From: Sulfitobacter sp. HGT1
Lineage (GTDB): Bacteria > Pseudomonadota > Alphaproteobacteria > Rhodobacterales > Rhodobacteraceae
DNA: 64,000 nt
NCBI RefSeq assembly: GCF_013282155.1
Contig: NZ_BLWI01000001.1
Location: 1-64,000, forward strand
Direction: 5' to 3'
This document shows positions 1 to 8,447 of this stretch, piece after piece. The translations under genes and the position numbers were made by a program. The stretch's first letter is position 1. Each line of letters starts with the position of its first letter. The notes beneath the pieces are model-generated. The model ran no database searches. It was given only the letters and a program-made list of their open reading frames with translations, and was not told the DNA's origin.

Positions 1-63
1 TTTACTTGGGGAATGCGGGGTAAAGCCAAGGGTGAATGCCAAATTTATGCAGAAAAACAATGG

Positions 64-87
64 GGAAATAGGCCTATAGGCATTTCC
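64..87. promoter_or_regulatory. Palindromic operator-like site upstream of the ABC operon
   Basis: GGAAAT and ATTTCC form 6-bp outer arms of a 24-bp element, and a perfect 10-bp palindrome (ATAGGCCTAT) sits inside it at 68-77. It lies about 115 bp before the proposed start of the first transport gene. Position and symmetry fit a repressor or activator site for the operon, but no regulator gene is visible in the window and the real operon start may be further left. The role is inferred. Confidence 0.3.
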
Positions 88-200
88 TATATCCTTTATA
101 AAAACTTCGATATGTCGCGAGGCGTCTTCATCGCCCTAAGGTAATCCCAAGCAAAGTGCGCATTGTTTCGTGCTGCGGATATCTCGGGAGGGGATGGTCG

Positions 201-1187
201 GTGTCTATTAAACGTTGGTTGGGTAATCTTAGCCAAGAAAAAATCGTGCTTTTGATCACGGTGACATTGTTTGTCACCTTTTCCGTTTCGCTGAACGGAT
301 TCATCGGGGCAAACAACATACTGGCATTGCTCAGGAATGTCGCTGTATTGGGTATTCTCGGGCTGGGAATGCTTATTGTTGTCCTGGGGCGCGGCATTGA
401 TCTGTCGATGGTTGCGATCATGGCAATTTCGGTCGCATGGACAATCCAGCTTGTGGGCGAAGGTACGCCGTTGGGTCTGGCACTTGCCATGGGCTATGGA
501 TTTGCGCTGGCGATGAGCTGCATATCTGGCATCCTTGTCGCCTAAGCCGAAATTCCCGCAATTTTCGCAACGCTCGCGATGGGGACCTTTGTCTATGGTT
601 TCGGCCGGGCGCATCTGATCACCGGGACGGATGTTGTCTATCTGCCCGCCAGCTTTGGCTGGGCCAGTCAAATCGGCCAGGGGCAGCTTTGGGGCATTCC
701 AATTCCAATCATCTTGGCGGTCTGTCTGGCCTTTGTCGTGTTCCTGTTCCTGCGCTTTTCAAAGCACGGATGGAATACCTACAACATTGGCGACAACACG
801 CCCGCTGCCCGCGTTACCGGTATTCCGGTCCGCCCGACGATGGTGATGCAATACATGATGAGCGGAACAGCCGCCTATCTGGCAGGCTTGATCACCGCAA
901 CCGCCGTTCAGTCGATGAATACGCGGATCGTGAATTCCAACATGATCTATGACGTCATCCTGATCGTTGTCCTTGGCGGTGTGAGCCTGTCGGGGGGGCG
1001 CGGCAACGTGCGCAATGTGATCGTCGGGACGCTGCTTATCGGCGTTCTCGTCAACGGGATGACCATCATGGACATCCAGTACACGATTCAGAACGTGATC
1101 AAGAGCTTGATCCTTCTGCTTGCCATTATTTCAGACAGCATAATCAACCCGCGTGATGAACAGACCGGTCAACAGGGCGACATCTAA
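201..1187 (+). pseudogene. Sugar ABC transporter permease (RbsC-like), interrupted by an in-frame TAA
   Basis: This would encode an inner-membrane channel subunit of a ribose/rhamnose-type ABC importer (BPD_transp_2 family). I chose GTG at 201 because a GGAGGGG sequence lies about 8 nt upstream; an in-frame GTG at 156 also exists. The reading frame is family-like on both sides of a TAA at 543-545: before it come several hydrophobic segments and the GRGIDLS motif, after it comes the rest of the permease including LGGVSLSGGRGN. The two halves share one frame, so a single base change in one codon explains the break. Homologues usually have a tyrosine-like residue there (GILVAY-AEIPAIFATLA). The ATG at 579 has no good ribosome-binding site. 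Unless the stop is read through, the product is a truncated channel of about 114 residues. A sequencing error is possible. Confidence 0.85.
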
Positions 1188-1239
1188 AGACCCGCGGCAA
1201 CGTCACTAACCCAATCAAACCAACCAGGAGGAAAATACT

Positions 1240-2259
1240 ATGGAATGGAAAGTTCTTAAACATTCAATGAAATTGGCCACATTGGCGATCGGATTTTCAG
1301 GCGCTCTGTATGCGCAGGAAACCAACGATCCGTTCCGTGGCCCGGCGCTTGATGCTCTCGAAGGCAAGTGGGTTGCGTATCTGCCCATCTCAGCCGGTTT
1401 CGACCTTGCCCAAGCATGGGGCGGTGTCGTCAAGGAGGAAGCCGAGCGTTACGGGATGAAGTTTACCATCCAGGACCCGAACTGGTCGACGGATGCGATG
1501 GCTCAGGGGATGACGTCACTGATTGCCGAAGGGCCTGATGTGATCGTGACGCAGAACCCTGACACACAATCGCTGGCGCGACTGATGGTGCAGGCGAACC
1601 GTGCAGGCATCGCTGTCGTTCAGATGAATATGCAGGGTGCCGTTCAAACGGATGCCTTTGTCGGGCCTGACTATATTGCGATGGGGCGCCAGTTGGCAAA
1701 TATGGCCATCGAGAAATGCGGCGGCGAAACCGATACGTCGCACAAGGTATCGATCGTGCAAGGCGTGATCACGGGCGGCGTAAGCTATTTCCAGGTTCAG
1801 GGCATTATGGAAGTGCTGAGCGAACGGGATGACATCGAAATCGTATCTAGCCAGGCCGCCGACTGGGACGCGTCCAAGGCGCGTGCGATCACAGAAACCG
1901 TGCTTCAGCAGCACCCCGATCTCTGCGCGATCCTGGACATGTGGGATGGTCAGGCCATCGGCACGGGTGCCGCGGTCAAGCAAGCAGGCCTTGCCGATAC
2001 GGTTTCCGTTATCACCTCGGGTGGTGGTGCCGCCAGCACATGTGATTTGATCCGGGACGACACGTTTGATGTGGTCGTGAACTACGACGCACCGGGCATG
2101 GGCCGCGACGCCTGGACTGCGATCATGATCGCAATGCAGAACGGTGGCGGTGGCAAGATGAAGACGCAGGTCTTCTCGCCTACCTATGTCATGTCGAAGG
2201 ACAATGTCGAATCCGCGTCCTGCTGGGACCCCGAGCAATACGCCGCGCGTCTACGTTAA
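1240..2259 (+). CDS. Sugar ABC transporter periplasmic substrate-binding protein
   Basis: A 339-residue protein of the ribose/rhamnose-binding family (Peripla_BP_4). Residues 1 to about 25 form a signal peptide with likely cleavage after LYA, so the mature protein is periplasmic. The body shows the two-lobe pattern, with GKWVAYLPIS starting lobe one, VIVTQNPDTQSLARLMVQANRAGIAVV typical of the hinge region split over two strands, and SIVQGVITGG in lobe two. The start is supported by AGGAGGAAAA about 6 nt upstream. It lies 52 bp after the broken permease and is followed by a strong hairpin. The ligand cannot be named from sequence; a sugar, sugar acid or sugar lactone is plausible given the lactonase-like neighbours. 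Confidence 0.9.
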   Translation: MEWKVLKHSMKLATLAIGFSGALYAQETNDPFRGPALDALEGKWVAYLPISAGFDLAQAWGGVVKEEAERYGMKFTIQDPNWSTDAMAQGMTSLIAEGPDVIVTQNPDTQSLARLMVQANRAGIAVVQMNMQGAVQTDAFVGPDYIAMGRQLANMAIEKCGGETDTSHKVSIVQGVITGGVSYFQVQGIMEVLSERDDIEIVSSQAADWDASKARAITETVLQQHPDLCAILDMWDGQAIGTGAAVKQAGLADTVSVITSGGGAASTCDLIRDDTFDVVVNYDAPGMGRDAWTAIMIAMQNGGGGKMKTQVFSPTYVMSKDNVESASCWDPEQYAARLR

Positions 2260-2277
2260 GCCGCTCGCATAAAGACC

Positions 2278-2306
2278 AAAGCAGCGGCACAGGATGCCGC
2301 TGCTTT
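2278..2306 (+). terminator. Strong hairpin between binding-protein and permease genes
   Basis: A perfect 12-bp stem (AAAGCAGCGGCA pairing with TGCCGCTGCTTT) closes a 5-nt loop in the 104-bp spacer after the binding-protein gene. The descending arm ends in only three T residues, so it may be a partial terminator or an mRNA-end stabiliser rather than a full stop. In many importer operons such hairpins keep binding-protein mRNA more abundant than permease mRNA; that role here is inferred. Confidence 0.65.
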
Positions 2307-2363
2307 CCGGTCAAACCCGAACACGCCTCAACTCCCAGAAGTTTCATAAGAAAGTGACGCGCT

Positions 2364-4493
2364 ATGTCATTGGCAAGCAGTATTAAAAAAGCCCGGTACC
2401 GCTGGCTTCCCGATCACGTTTTTGGCGAATTGCTCTCGAAGAGCTGGATCGACAACGCCATCCCATTCACAATTATGATTATTGTGGTCGGGGTTGTCGG
2501 GTCTTTGCTGCCCAATTTCTTTACTGGAAGTAATATCGGCATTCTGGCCCGCCAATATGGGGAACTTGCCCTTGTCGTTCTGGCGATGACCACTGTGATA
2601 CTGGTCGGGGGGATCGACCTTTCGGTCGGGTCGAACTTTGCGCTCGGCAACTTCTTGATGCTGTACTTTCTCAACCTTGCGGATCTTCCGGTCGGGCTGG
2701 CTGCTGGCCTTGTTGTGCTCATCTGCGGATCGGTGGGATTGGTGAATGGCGTATTGATCGGCTATCTGAGGTTGCGGGCATTTCTTACAACGCTTGTGAC
2801 GCTGATCATTGTGCGCGCCATCGTAGACCTTTTGCTGCTTGAATACGCCCAAGACATGTCGATGTCTTTTTACTCGTCTCCTCTTTGGGATCTGATGGGG
2901 CTGGGCAACGTTTCAATCTTTCCGTTCAGCTTTGTGATCCTGGTGATCGTCGCGGTCATCGCACATGTCATCTTTAGCCGGTCGGGGCCGGGCTGGCGTC
3001 TTCTGGCGATTGGTGGATCACGCCGGTCGGCCTATAATATGGGCCTGCCTGTGAAACGGATCGTTTGTCTGGCTTATGTCGTTTCGGGGATGTTGGTCGG
3101 TATGGCCGGCATTCTATACGCCGCCCGCCTGAGCGGTGCCGGCACAGACACCGGTCTTGGTCTCGAGGTCCTCGTGCTGACGGCAGCGATACTTGGGGGC
3201 AATTCCCTTGGCGGCGGTCGCGGTTCGGTGACCAAGGCCATGATGGGGGCGGTCACGGTGCTGGTGCTAACCAACGGTGTTCTGCGTCTTGGCCTTAACA
3301 GTGGTTCGGGGCCAATGGTGCTGGGGCTGGCATTGCTTTTCGCCGTGTTCGTCGACGTGCGCTGGATGAAAAACCGTCACAAGCTTTTGAACACGGTCTA
3401 TGTGTCGCCCACTTTGATGGAGATGCCAGAGCCACGCACAACCGATGAGGGTCCGTTCAAGGTGAATGACCGCTTGTCCAAAGTCGACGTGATCGGTCTG
3501 GGAGACGTGGAAAGCCCCGAGGACGTTATCCTTGATGACGAGGATTACCTGTATTGCGGCAACCGCCACGGGGACATCGTCCGGTTTACACCGCCTGAAT
3601 ACAAGACCTACGAAATCTACGCCCATATCGGCGGTGCCCCCTTGGGTATGAGCTTTGATAAAGACGGGAACCTGTTGGTCTGCGTCGGTGGCATGGGGCT
3701 TTATATGGTCGCAAAGAAAGACAGAGCGGTCACCTTGGTGACAGACGAAACCAACCGGTCTTTCTTTTCCATCATCGACGACAGCCGCCTGCGTCTTGCG
3801 GATGATCTGGATGTTGCCCCAGACGGCAAGATCTATTTCTCTGAGGCGACGGTGCGCTACGAGATGCACGACTGGCCTGTCGATGCTTTGGAAAGCCGCG
3901 GCAATGGTCGTATCGTTTGCTATGATCCCAAAACCAAAAAGACACGGACTGTCGTGCGCAACTTGGTATTTCCCAACGGGGTTTGCACATCCCATGACGG
4001 TAAATCGATCTTGTTTGCGGAAAGCTGGGGCTGCCGGATCAACCGCTACTGGCTTGAGGGCCCCAAGAAAGGCACGGTTGAGGTGCTTGCCGACAAACTT
4101 CCCGGGTATCCCGATAACATCAACCGCGCGTCTGACGGCACCTATTGGGTCGCGATCATGGGGATGCGTTCGCCCGCGCTGGATCTGGCGCTTCGGATGC
4201 CCGATTTCAGACGTCGGATGGCGCGCCGCATGGCCGCTGATCAATGGCTGTTCCCCAACCTCAATATCGGTTGCGTTGCGCGCTTTGATGACGACGGAGA
4301 GATCATTGAATCCCTATGGGATCGCAAAGCTGCCAATCACCCGATGATTACATCCATGCGCGAGCACAAAGGCTGGCTGTATCTGGGGGGCATCACCAAC
4401 AACCGTATCGGCCGTATTCGCCTTGAGGGGCAGAATAATCGCTGGACCGGATGGTCAAGCTATTGGGGCAAGAAATCGGGGGAAAACGCGTGA
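2364..4493 (+). CDS. Sugar ABC permease fused to a strictosidine-synthase/SMP-30-like beta-propeller
   Basis: A 709-residue two-domain protein. Residues about 30-335 are a complete BPD_transp_2 permease with 8 to 10 membrane segments and the family motifs GGIDLSVGS (82-90) and LGGNSLGGGRGS (277-288). After a short linker, residues about 370-705 form a soluble six-bladed-propeller hydrolase of the strictosidine synthase/SMP-30/gluconolactonase superfamily. Candidate metal ligands are present: E386 in SPED, N538 in FPNG and D584 in YPDN, with D480-D481 in LADDLD. Family topology puts the permease C-terminus in the cytoplasm, so the hydrolase would meet the substrate as it enters; this is inference. 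The frame is open throughout with no stop between domains. The hydrolase may open a lactone ring, but substrate and activity are unknown. Confidence 0.88.
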   Translation: MSLASSIKKARYRWLPDHVFGELLSKSWIDNAIPFTIMIIVVGVVGSLLPNFFTGSNIGILARQYGELALVVLAMTTVILVGGIDLSVGSNFALGNFLMLYFLNLADLPVGLAAGLVVLICGSVGLVNGVLIGYLRLRAFLTTLVTLIIVRAIVDLLLLEYAQDMSMSFYSSPLWDLMGLGNVSIFPFSFVILVIVAVIAHVIFSRSGPGWRLLAIGGSRRSAYNMGLPVKRIVCLAYVVSGMLVGMAGILYAARLSGAGTDTGLGLEVLVLTAAILGGNSLGGGRGSVTKAMMGAVTVLVLTNGVLRLGLNSGSGPMVLGLALLFAVFVDVRWMKNRHKLLNTVYVSPTLMEMPEPRTTDEGPFKVNDRLSKVDVIGLGDVESPEDVILDDEDYLYCGNRHGDIVRFTPPEYKTYEIYAHIGGAPLGMSFDKDGNLLVCVGGMGLYMVAKKDRAVTLVTDETNRSFFSIIDDSRLRLADDLDVAPDGKIYFSEATVRYEMHDWPVDALESRGNGRIVCYDPKTKKTRTVVRNLVFPNGVCTSHDGKSILFAESWGCRINRYWLEGPKKGTVEVLADKLPGYPDNINRASDGTYWVAIMGMRSPALDLALRMPDFRRRMARRMAADQWLFPNLNIGCVARFDDDGEIIESLWDRKAANHPMITSMREHKGWLYLGGITNNRIGRIRLEGQNNRWTGWSSYWGKKSGENA

Positions 4494-5569
4494 AACACTC
4501 TATGATTTCCCGTATCTTTGACAACCTCCTTGGGCGTGGATCCGCTGCGGTCACCGTCCCGCCGATGGATGGCGCGCTCAAGCCGAACAACCAGCTAGAG
4601 AACCTCCAACCCGGAATCCCGGCCGCTCAGGTGGATGATATCGTTGAGTGGAAAGGGGAGCCTCTTTGGTCAGACGGTGCCACGCTGGTTTCACGCTCGG
4701 GTGTTCAGGCAGAGCTGCCGTCGGTGATCACCGCCCTTGCCGCGCTGGATGATACATTGGTTGTGGCAACCCTTGACGATGGCCTCATTTTGCTTGGCGG
4801 TGATTACCAGAGGGCCGAAATCGCGTGGGCCACTCCGATCACAAATGTGACGGCAATATCGGTGGACCAAAGCTGCGATATTCTATTTTGCACCGGTTCA
4901 CAGACAAATGCGCCCAACGAATGGCGGCGCGATCTGATGGAGACAAACCAATCGGGCATGATCGGTCGGGCCAATCCCAAGACCGGCGAGGTGCGCATCT
5001 TGGCGAAAAACCTTCGGTACCCGTCCGGGATCGCAACCACTGCCAGTGGGTCAATTGTTTACAGCGAAGCATGGGCATCTCACATCGTTGAAATGTCGGC
5101 AGACGGATCAAACGCGCAGATCATTTTTGACGAAATCCCAGGCTATCCCGGCCGCCTTTGCCGGCAGGAAAATGGCACCTTCTGGCTAAGTGTTTTTGCA
5201 CCACGAAACCCCCTGATCGAATTCGTCTTGCGCGAACCGGCCTACCGCAAGGCAATGTTGCAAGAAGTCGCGCCCGAGTTCTGGATCGCACCGCATTTCT
5301 ATAGCGGGAGATATTTCAACGAACCCATGCAGGGCGGGGCGCTCAAACAAATGGGGATCCTCAAGCCATGGGCACCGACCCGTTCATATGGCTTGGTCAT
5401 AGAGTTGAGCAGCACCTTCATTCCTTTGCGCAGCTTTCACAGCCGAACAGGCGGGTCCCGCCACGGAATTACATCCGCATTGCAATCGGGGAACACACTT
5501 AGGATGGCCTGCCGCGGGAACGGCGAGATTCTGGAGATGCAACTGGTGGAAAAAGGAAAAGCGCTATGA
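4490..5569 (+). CDS. Strictosidine-synthase/SMP-30-like protein with degenerate metal site
   Basis: A 359-residue stand-alone paralogue of the propeller domain encoded just upstream. I chose GTG at 4490 because it overlaps the preceding stop by four bases (GTGA) and GGGGG sits about 7 nt before it; an ATG at 4451 would overlap by 43 bases and lacks this support. The region from about residue 155 to 270 aligns clearly with the fused domain: GRANPKTGEVRILAKNLRYP, then YSEAW, then IPGYP. However the FPNG asparagine is S179 here (YPSG), the YPDN aspartate is G221 (YPGR), and the LADDLD motif is absent. It is therefore probably not a metal-dependent hydrolase and may have a binding or regulatory role. 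No signal peptide is evident. It sits in the middle of the transport operon. Confidence 0.78.
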   Translation: MKHSMISRIFDNLLGRGSAAVTVPPMDGALKPNNQLENLQPGIPAAQVDDIVEWKGEPLWSDGATLVSRSGVQAELPSVITALAALDDTLVVATLDDGLILLGGDYQRAEIAWATPITNVTAISVDQSCDILFCTGSQTNAPNEWRRDLMETNQSGMIGRANPKTGEVRILAKNLRYPSGIATTASGSIVYSEAWASHIVEMSADGSNAQIIFDEIPGYPGRLCRQENGTFWLSVFAPRNPLIEFVLREPAYRKAMLQEVAPEFWIAPHFYSGRYFNEPMQGGALKQMGILKPWAPTRSYGLVIELSSTFIPLRSFHSRTGGSRHGITSALQSGNTLRMACRGNGEILEMQLVEKGKAL

Positions 5570-7068
5570 CCGTCCCTGTTGTAGAAATGTTGGACGTAAC
5601 AAAAGAATTCCACGGAAATCCGGCGATCCGAAATGTCTCTTTTGATTTGCGCCCCGGTGAAATCCACTCTCTTTTGGGGGAAAACGGTGCAGGCAAGTCG
5701 ACGCTGACAAAAATGATTGCAGGCGTACACGAGCCAACCAAAGGGCAGGTGCAATACCTTGGCAAGCCGGTCTCTTTCAGCAGTCCCCAAGAGGCGCTGG
5801 AGAATGGCATCGCGATGGTGTTTCAGGAAACCAATCTGGTGCCGTCTTTGACCGTGGCGCAGAACCTAGAACTGGGCAATGAAAAGCTGCTGAACCGGTT
5901 GCGCGGGCTTTACATATCGGCCCAACAATTCCTGCAATCCCTCAGCTTCGAAGTCGATCCAACGGCGCTTGTGTCCCAGCTTGGGGCGGCACAAAAACAA
6001 ATGGTCGAAATCGCACGCGCCGTGCGCCACAACGCACGCGTTATCATTTTCGACGAACCCACCGCGACGCTTACCCCCGAAGAAAAGCACCACTTTTTCA
6101 ATTTGGTCGAGCGTCTTAAAAACGATGGCGTATCCATCATCTTCATCAGCCACGCCCTTGAAGAGGCGTTGAATATTTCCGACCGGATTACGATTCTGCG
6201 CGACGGGATGCATGTGATCACGGATGATGCGTCAAATTTCGATCGCGACACGATCATTCAGCACATGGTCGGGCGAAACCTTACGGACGAGCTTTATGGC
6301 AAGGACAAGGTCAAAAGGCAGACGCGCCCCTTGGGAAAACGTGTGCTGTCGGTCCAAAACCTGTCGATGGGTTCTATGGTCAGGAATACGTCGTTTTCGG
6401 TTTTTGAGGGGCAGGTTACCGGGGTCTTTGGGTTGATCGGGTCCGGACGAACCGAAACATTCAAGATCGTCGCAGGCGTGAACAAACGCAATTTGTTCCA
6501 TGGCGGAGAAGTGCGCCTTGATGGCAAGCCCGTGCGCTACCGCGTCCCGAGGCAGGCGATCCTTGACGGGATCGTCTACGTTACCGAAGACCGCAAGATC
6601 GAAGGCTTCTTTGAAACCAAGTCGATTGCCGAAAACATCTATTCGGGGCTGATCGGGGCTGATCTGAACCAGAAATCTGTGGTCAGCTATTCGGAAATGG
6701 CTGCGCTTGCCAAAACCTGGACGGATCGCCTGAACGTCAAAGCGATCGACAACAAATCGAAAGTGATCGAGCTTTCGGGCGGGAACCAGCAAAAGGTCGT
6801 TTTGGCCAAGGCCTTGGTTCAAAAACCCAAGTTGATTATTCTGGATGAACCCACGCGCGGCGTCGACGTTGGCGCAATCGCCGAAATTCACGAGCTGATC
6901 CATGAACTGGCCACATCCGGTTTGCCCGTGGTGGTGATCTCATCCTATTTGCCGGAAATCCTGAGCCTTTCCGACCGGATTCTGGTTTCCCGCCAAGGCC
7001 GCATCGTCGAGGAATTCTCGATTGACGACGCGACTGAAGAGCGGATCATGTATGCTGCTGTCCATTAG
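5566..7068 (+). CDS. Sugar ABC transporter ATP-binding protein (RbsA/MglA type)
   Basis: A 500-residue tandem ABC ATPase that powers sugar import from the cytoplasmic face. The first domain has Walker A GENGAGKST (38-46), signature LGAAQKQMVEIARA and Walker B VIIFDEPTA. The second has the degenerate Walker A usual for this family (GLIGSGRTE), signature LSGGNQQKVVLAKAL and LIILDEPTRGVDVG. The start overlaps the stop of the preceding gene (ATGA), so it is translationally coupled to it. It is the last gene of the operon. No sugar kinase, isomerase or regulator gene follows. Confidence 0.93.
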   Translation: MTVPVVEMLDVTKEFHGNPAIRNVSFDLRPGEIHSLLGENGAGKSTLTKMIAGVHEPTKGQVQYLGKPVSFSSPQEALENGIAMVFQETNLVPSLTVAQNLELGNEKLLNRLRGLYISAQQFLQSLSFEVDPTALVSQLGAAQKQMVEIARAVRHNARVIIFDEPTATLTPEEKHHFFNLVERLKNDGVSIIFISHALEEALNISDRITILRDGMHVITDDASNFDRDTIIQHMVGRNLTDELYGKDKVKRQTRPLGKRVLSVQNLSMGSMVRNTSFSVFEGQVTGVFGLIGSGRTETFKIVAGVNKRNLFHGGEVRLDGKPVRYRVPRQAILDGIVYVTEDRKIEGFFETKSIAENIYSGLIGADLNQKSVVSYSEMAALAKTWTDRLNVKAIDNKSKVIELSGGNQQKVVLAKALVQKPKLIILDEPTRGVDVGAIAEIHELIHELATSGLPVVVISSYLPEILSLSDRILVSRQGRIVEEFSIDDATEERIMYAAVH

Positions 7069-7107
7069 GGCCGCCGTGTCGATGTGACCCGGCAAGTGAT
7101 GGATCAA

Positions 7108-7140
7108 CGGACGCAGCAGGCATGATACCTTCTGCGTCCG
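7108..7140 (+). terminator. Hairpin at the end of the ABC transporter operon
   Basis: CGGACGCAG (7108-7116) pairs perfectly with CTGCGTCCG (7132-7140) across a 15-nt loop, 40 bp after the ATPase stop. No T-run follows, so it is a weak intrinsic terminator at best. It also lies downstream of the convergent DUF1244 gene. Confidence 0.45.
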
Positions 7141-7186
7141 GATGCCCGCCTTGAAATGCAGTCAGCTTTTACAAAGCGCAAAGACC

Positions 7187-7498
7187 TTATTTCTTGCCTA
7201 CGTTTTCTTCAAAGGCGACCTTGAACGCTTCTTGCTTTTCGGGAGTGGCATCCGTCTGGTAGTTGGCTTTCCATTCATCCATCGTCATGCCGTAATACAG
7301 CTCGCGGGCCTCTTCTTTGCCCATCTCGATGCCGCGCTCGTTCGCGGCTTCTTGGTACCAGCGCGACAGGCAGTTGCGGCAAAATCCTGTGAGGTTCATC
7401 ATGTCGATGTTCTGCACATCGGTGCGGTCTTGCATCAGGTGTTGTTGCAGGCGGCGAAAGGCGGCGGCTTGCAGTTCGATCTCGGTTTGTGTGGGCAT
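7187..7498 (-). CDS. DUF1244 domain-containing protein
   Basis: A 103-residue small soluble protein of the DUF1244 family, common in proteobacteria and without an assigned role. The hallmark block is NIDMMNLTGFCRNCLSRWY, with two cysteines three residues apart, followed by EEARELYYGMTMDEWK. I set the start at MPTQTEIE because GGAG lies about 7 nt upstream; an in-frame ATG eight codons earlier has no ribosome-binding site. It begins 20 bp after the N-formylglutamate hydrolase gene and is probably co-transcribed with it. Confidence 0.85.
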   Translation of the reverse strand: MPTQTEIELQAAAFRRLQQHLMQDRTDVQNIDMMNLTGFCRNCLSRWYQEAANERGIEMGKEEARELYYGMTMDEWKANYQTDATPEKQEAFKVAFEENVGKK

Positions 7499-7518
7499 GG
7501 TGTCTCTCCTGTTTGAGA

Positions 7519-8256
7519 TCAAAGTTGGGTCTGGGCGAGCGTGGTTTCAAGGATGGGCGCCAAAAGCTCGGCCCAGGCCTGCTGGCCTTTGGCATCGGCA
7601 ATCAGATCACTGCGCAGTTCAATCAGCACATTGGGCCGCCCCTGTTGAAGCGCGTGCCGGTCGATCGTGTCGCCGGGCAAATGGCCGCTATAGGGTTCAT
7701 TGTCGCCCACTGTCAGGCCGGCTTCCTGCCGCAGCCGGTCCATCAGCGGGACGGCAAGGCGCGCGTCACGGGCGTATAGCACACCGATTTCCCACGGGCG
7801 CTTTGGCTTGCCGCGCAGTTGCGGGGTAAAGCTGTGGATTGAAACGATGACGGTCGCAGGGCGTGCGGCCAGTTTGGCCAGCGCATCGTGATAGGGGCGG
7901 TAGCAGGTGTTCAGCCGGTGTTCGCGTTCGCCATGGTCAGCGTTCCGGTTGGCTGGAATGATGGTCCCATCATAGAGCTTCATCAAAAGCGTCGGGTCGT
8001 CTTCGCCGCGGTTGGGGTCAATGACCAGACGCGAGAAATTGCTGAATATCGCGGGCCCGTTCAGCCGTTCGGCCAAGGCATGTGACACACCTGCCGCCCC
8101 GATATCATAGGCGATGTGGCGCTCCATGTCTGCGCCGTCCAGCCCCAGCGTCCCGCCCGCAATGCAGTCCGGAACCGTATTGGCGGCATGGTCGCAGATC
8201 ACCAACCAGCGGCCGGGGCGATCCGCGCCATCAATCGAAAATGGGGTATAAGTCAT
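7519..8256 (-). CDS. N-formylglutamate amidohydrolase family protein
   Basis: A 245-residue cytoplasmic protein of the N-formylglutamate amidohydrolase family (PF05013), which removes the formyl group at the end of one histidine-degradation route. Recognisable blocks are LVICDHAANTVP near the N-terminus, SRLVIDPNR, IVSIHSFTP and the C-terminal LIELRSDLI. The start MTYTPFS has AGAGGT about 9 nt upstream; a longer in-frame start 14 codons earlier is less likely. No hut genes are adjacent, so the true substrate may be a different N-formyl or N-acyl amino acid. It is upstream of and probably co-transcribed with the DUF1244 gene. Confidence 0.85.
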   Translation of the reverse strand: MTYTPFSIDGADRPGRWLVICDHAANTVPDCIAGGTLGLDGADMERHIAYDIGAAGVSHALAERLNGPAIFSNFSRLVIDPNRGEDDPTLLMKLYDGTIIPANRNADHGEREHRLNTCYRPYHDALAKLAARPATVIVSIHSFTPQLRGKPKRPWEIGVLYARDARLAVPLMDRLRQEAGLTVGDNEPYSGHLPGDTIDRHALQQGRPNVLIELRSDLIADAKGQQAWAELLAPILETTLAQTQL

Positions 8257-8332
8257 ATTGCTGAAACCTCTTGCGAGATATCTGTAGGCGAGGGACATGT
8301 GAATGAAAATCCGGCAGAACGCAGAAATTCGA

Positions 8333-8346
8333 TGTTATCGCTAACA
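8333..8346. promoter_or_regulatory. LacI-type operator upstream of pyruvate kinase
   Basis: TGTTATCGCTAACA is a near-perfect 14-bp palindrome with the central CG typical of LacI-family operators, 101 bp before the pyk start. In Rhodobacter sphaeroides the LacI-type regulator CceR controls central carbon genes including glycolytic ones; I propose the same here by position and shape. I cannot confirm the exact CceR consensus from memory. Confidence 0.5.
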
Positions 8347-8447
8347 CATTTGCTATCCACTCTGGGCTACACCCATGCTAGACAGGAAATAACAGGGATA
8401 AACTGCGGCCAAGAACCGGCCCAATCTGACGAAGGATGACGCACAAG

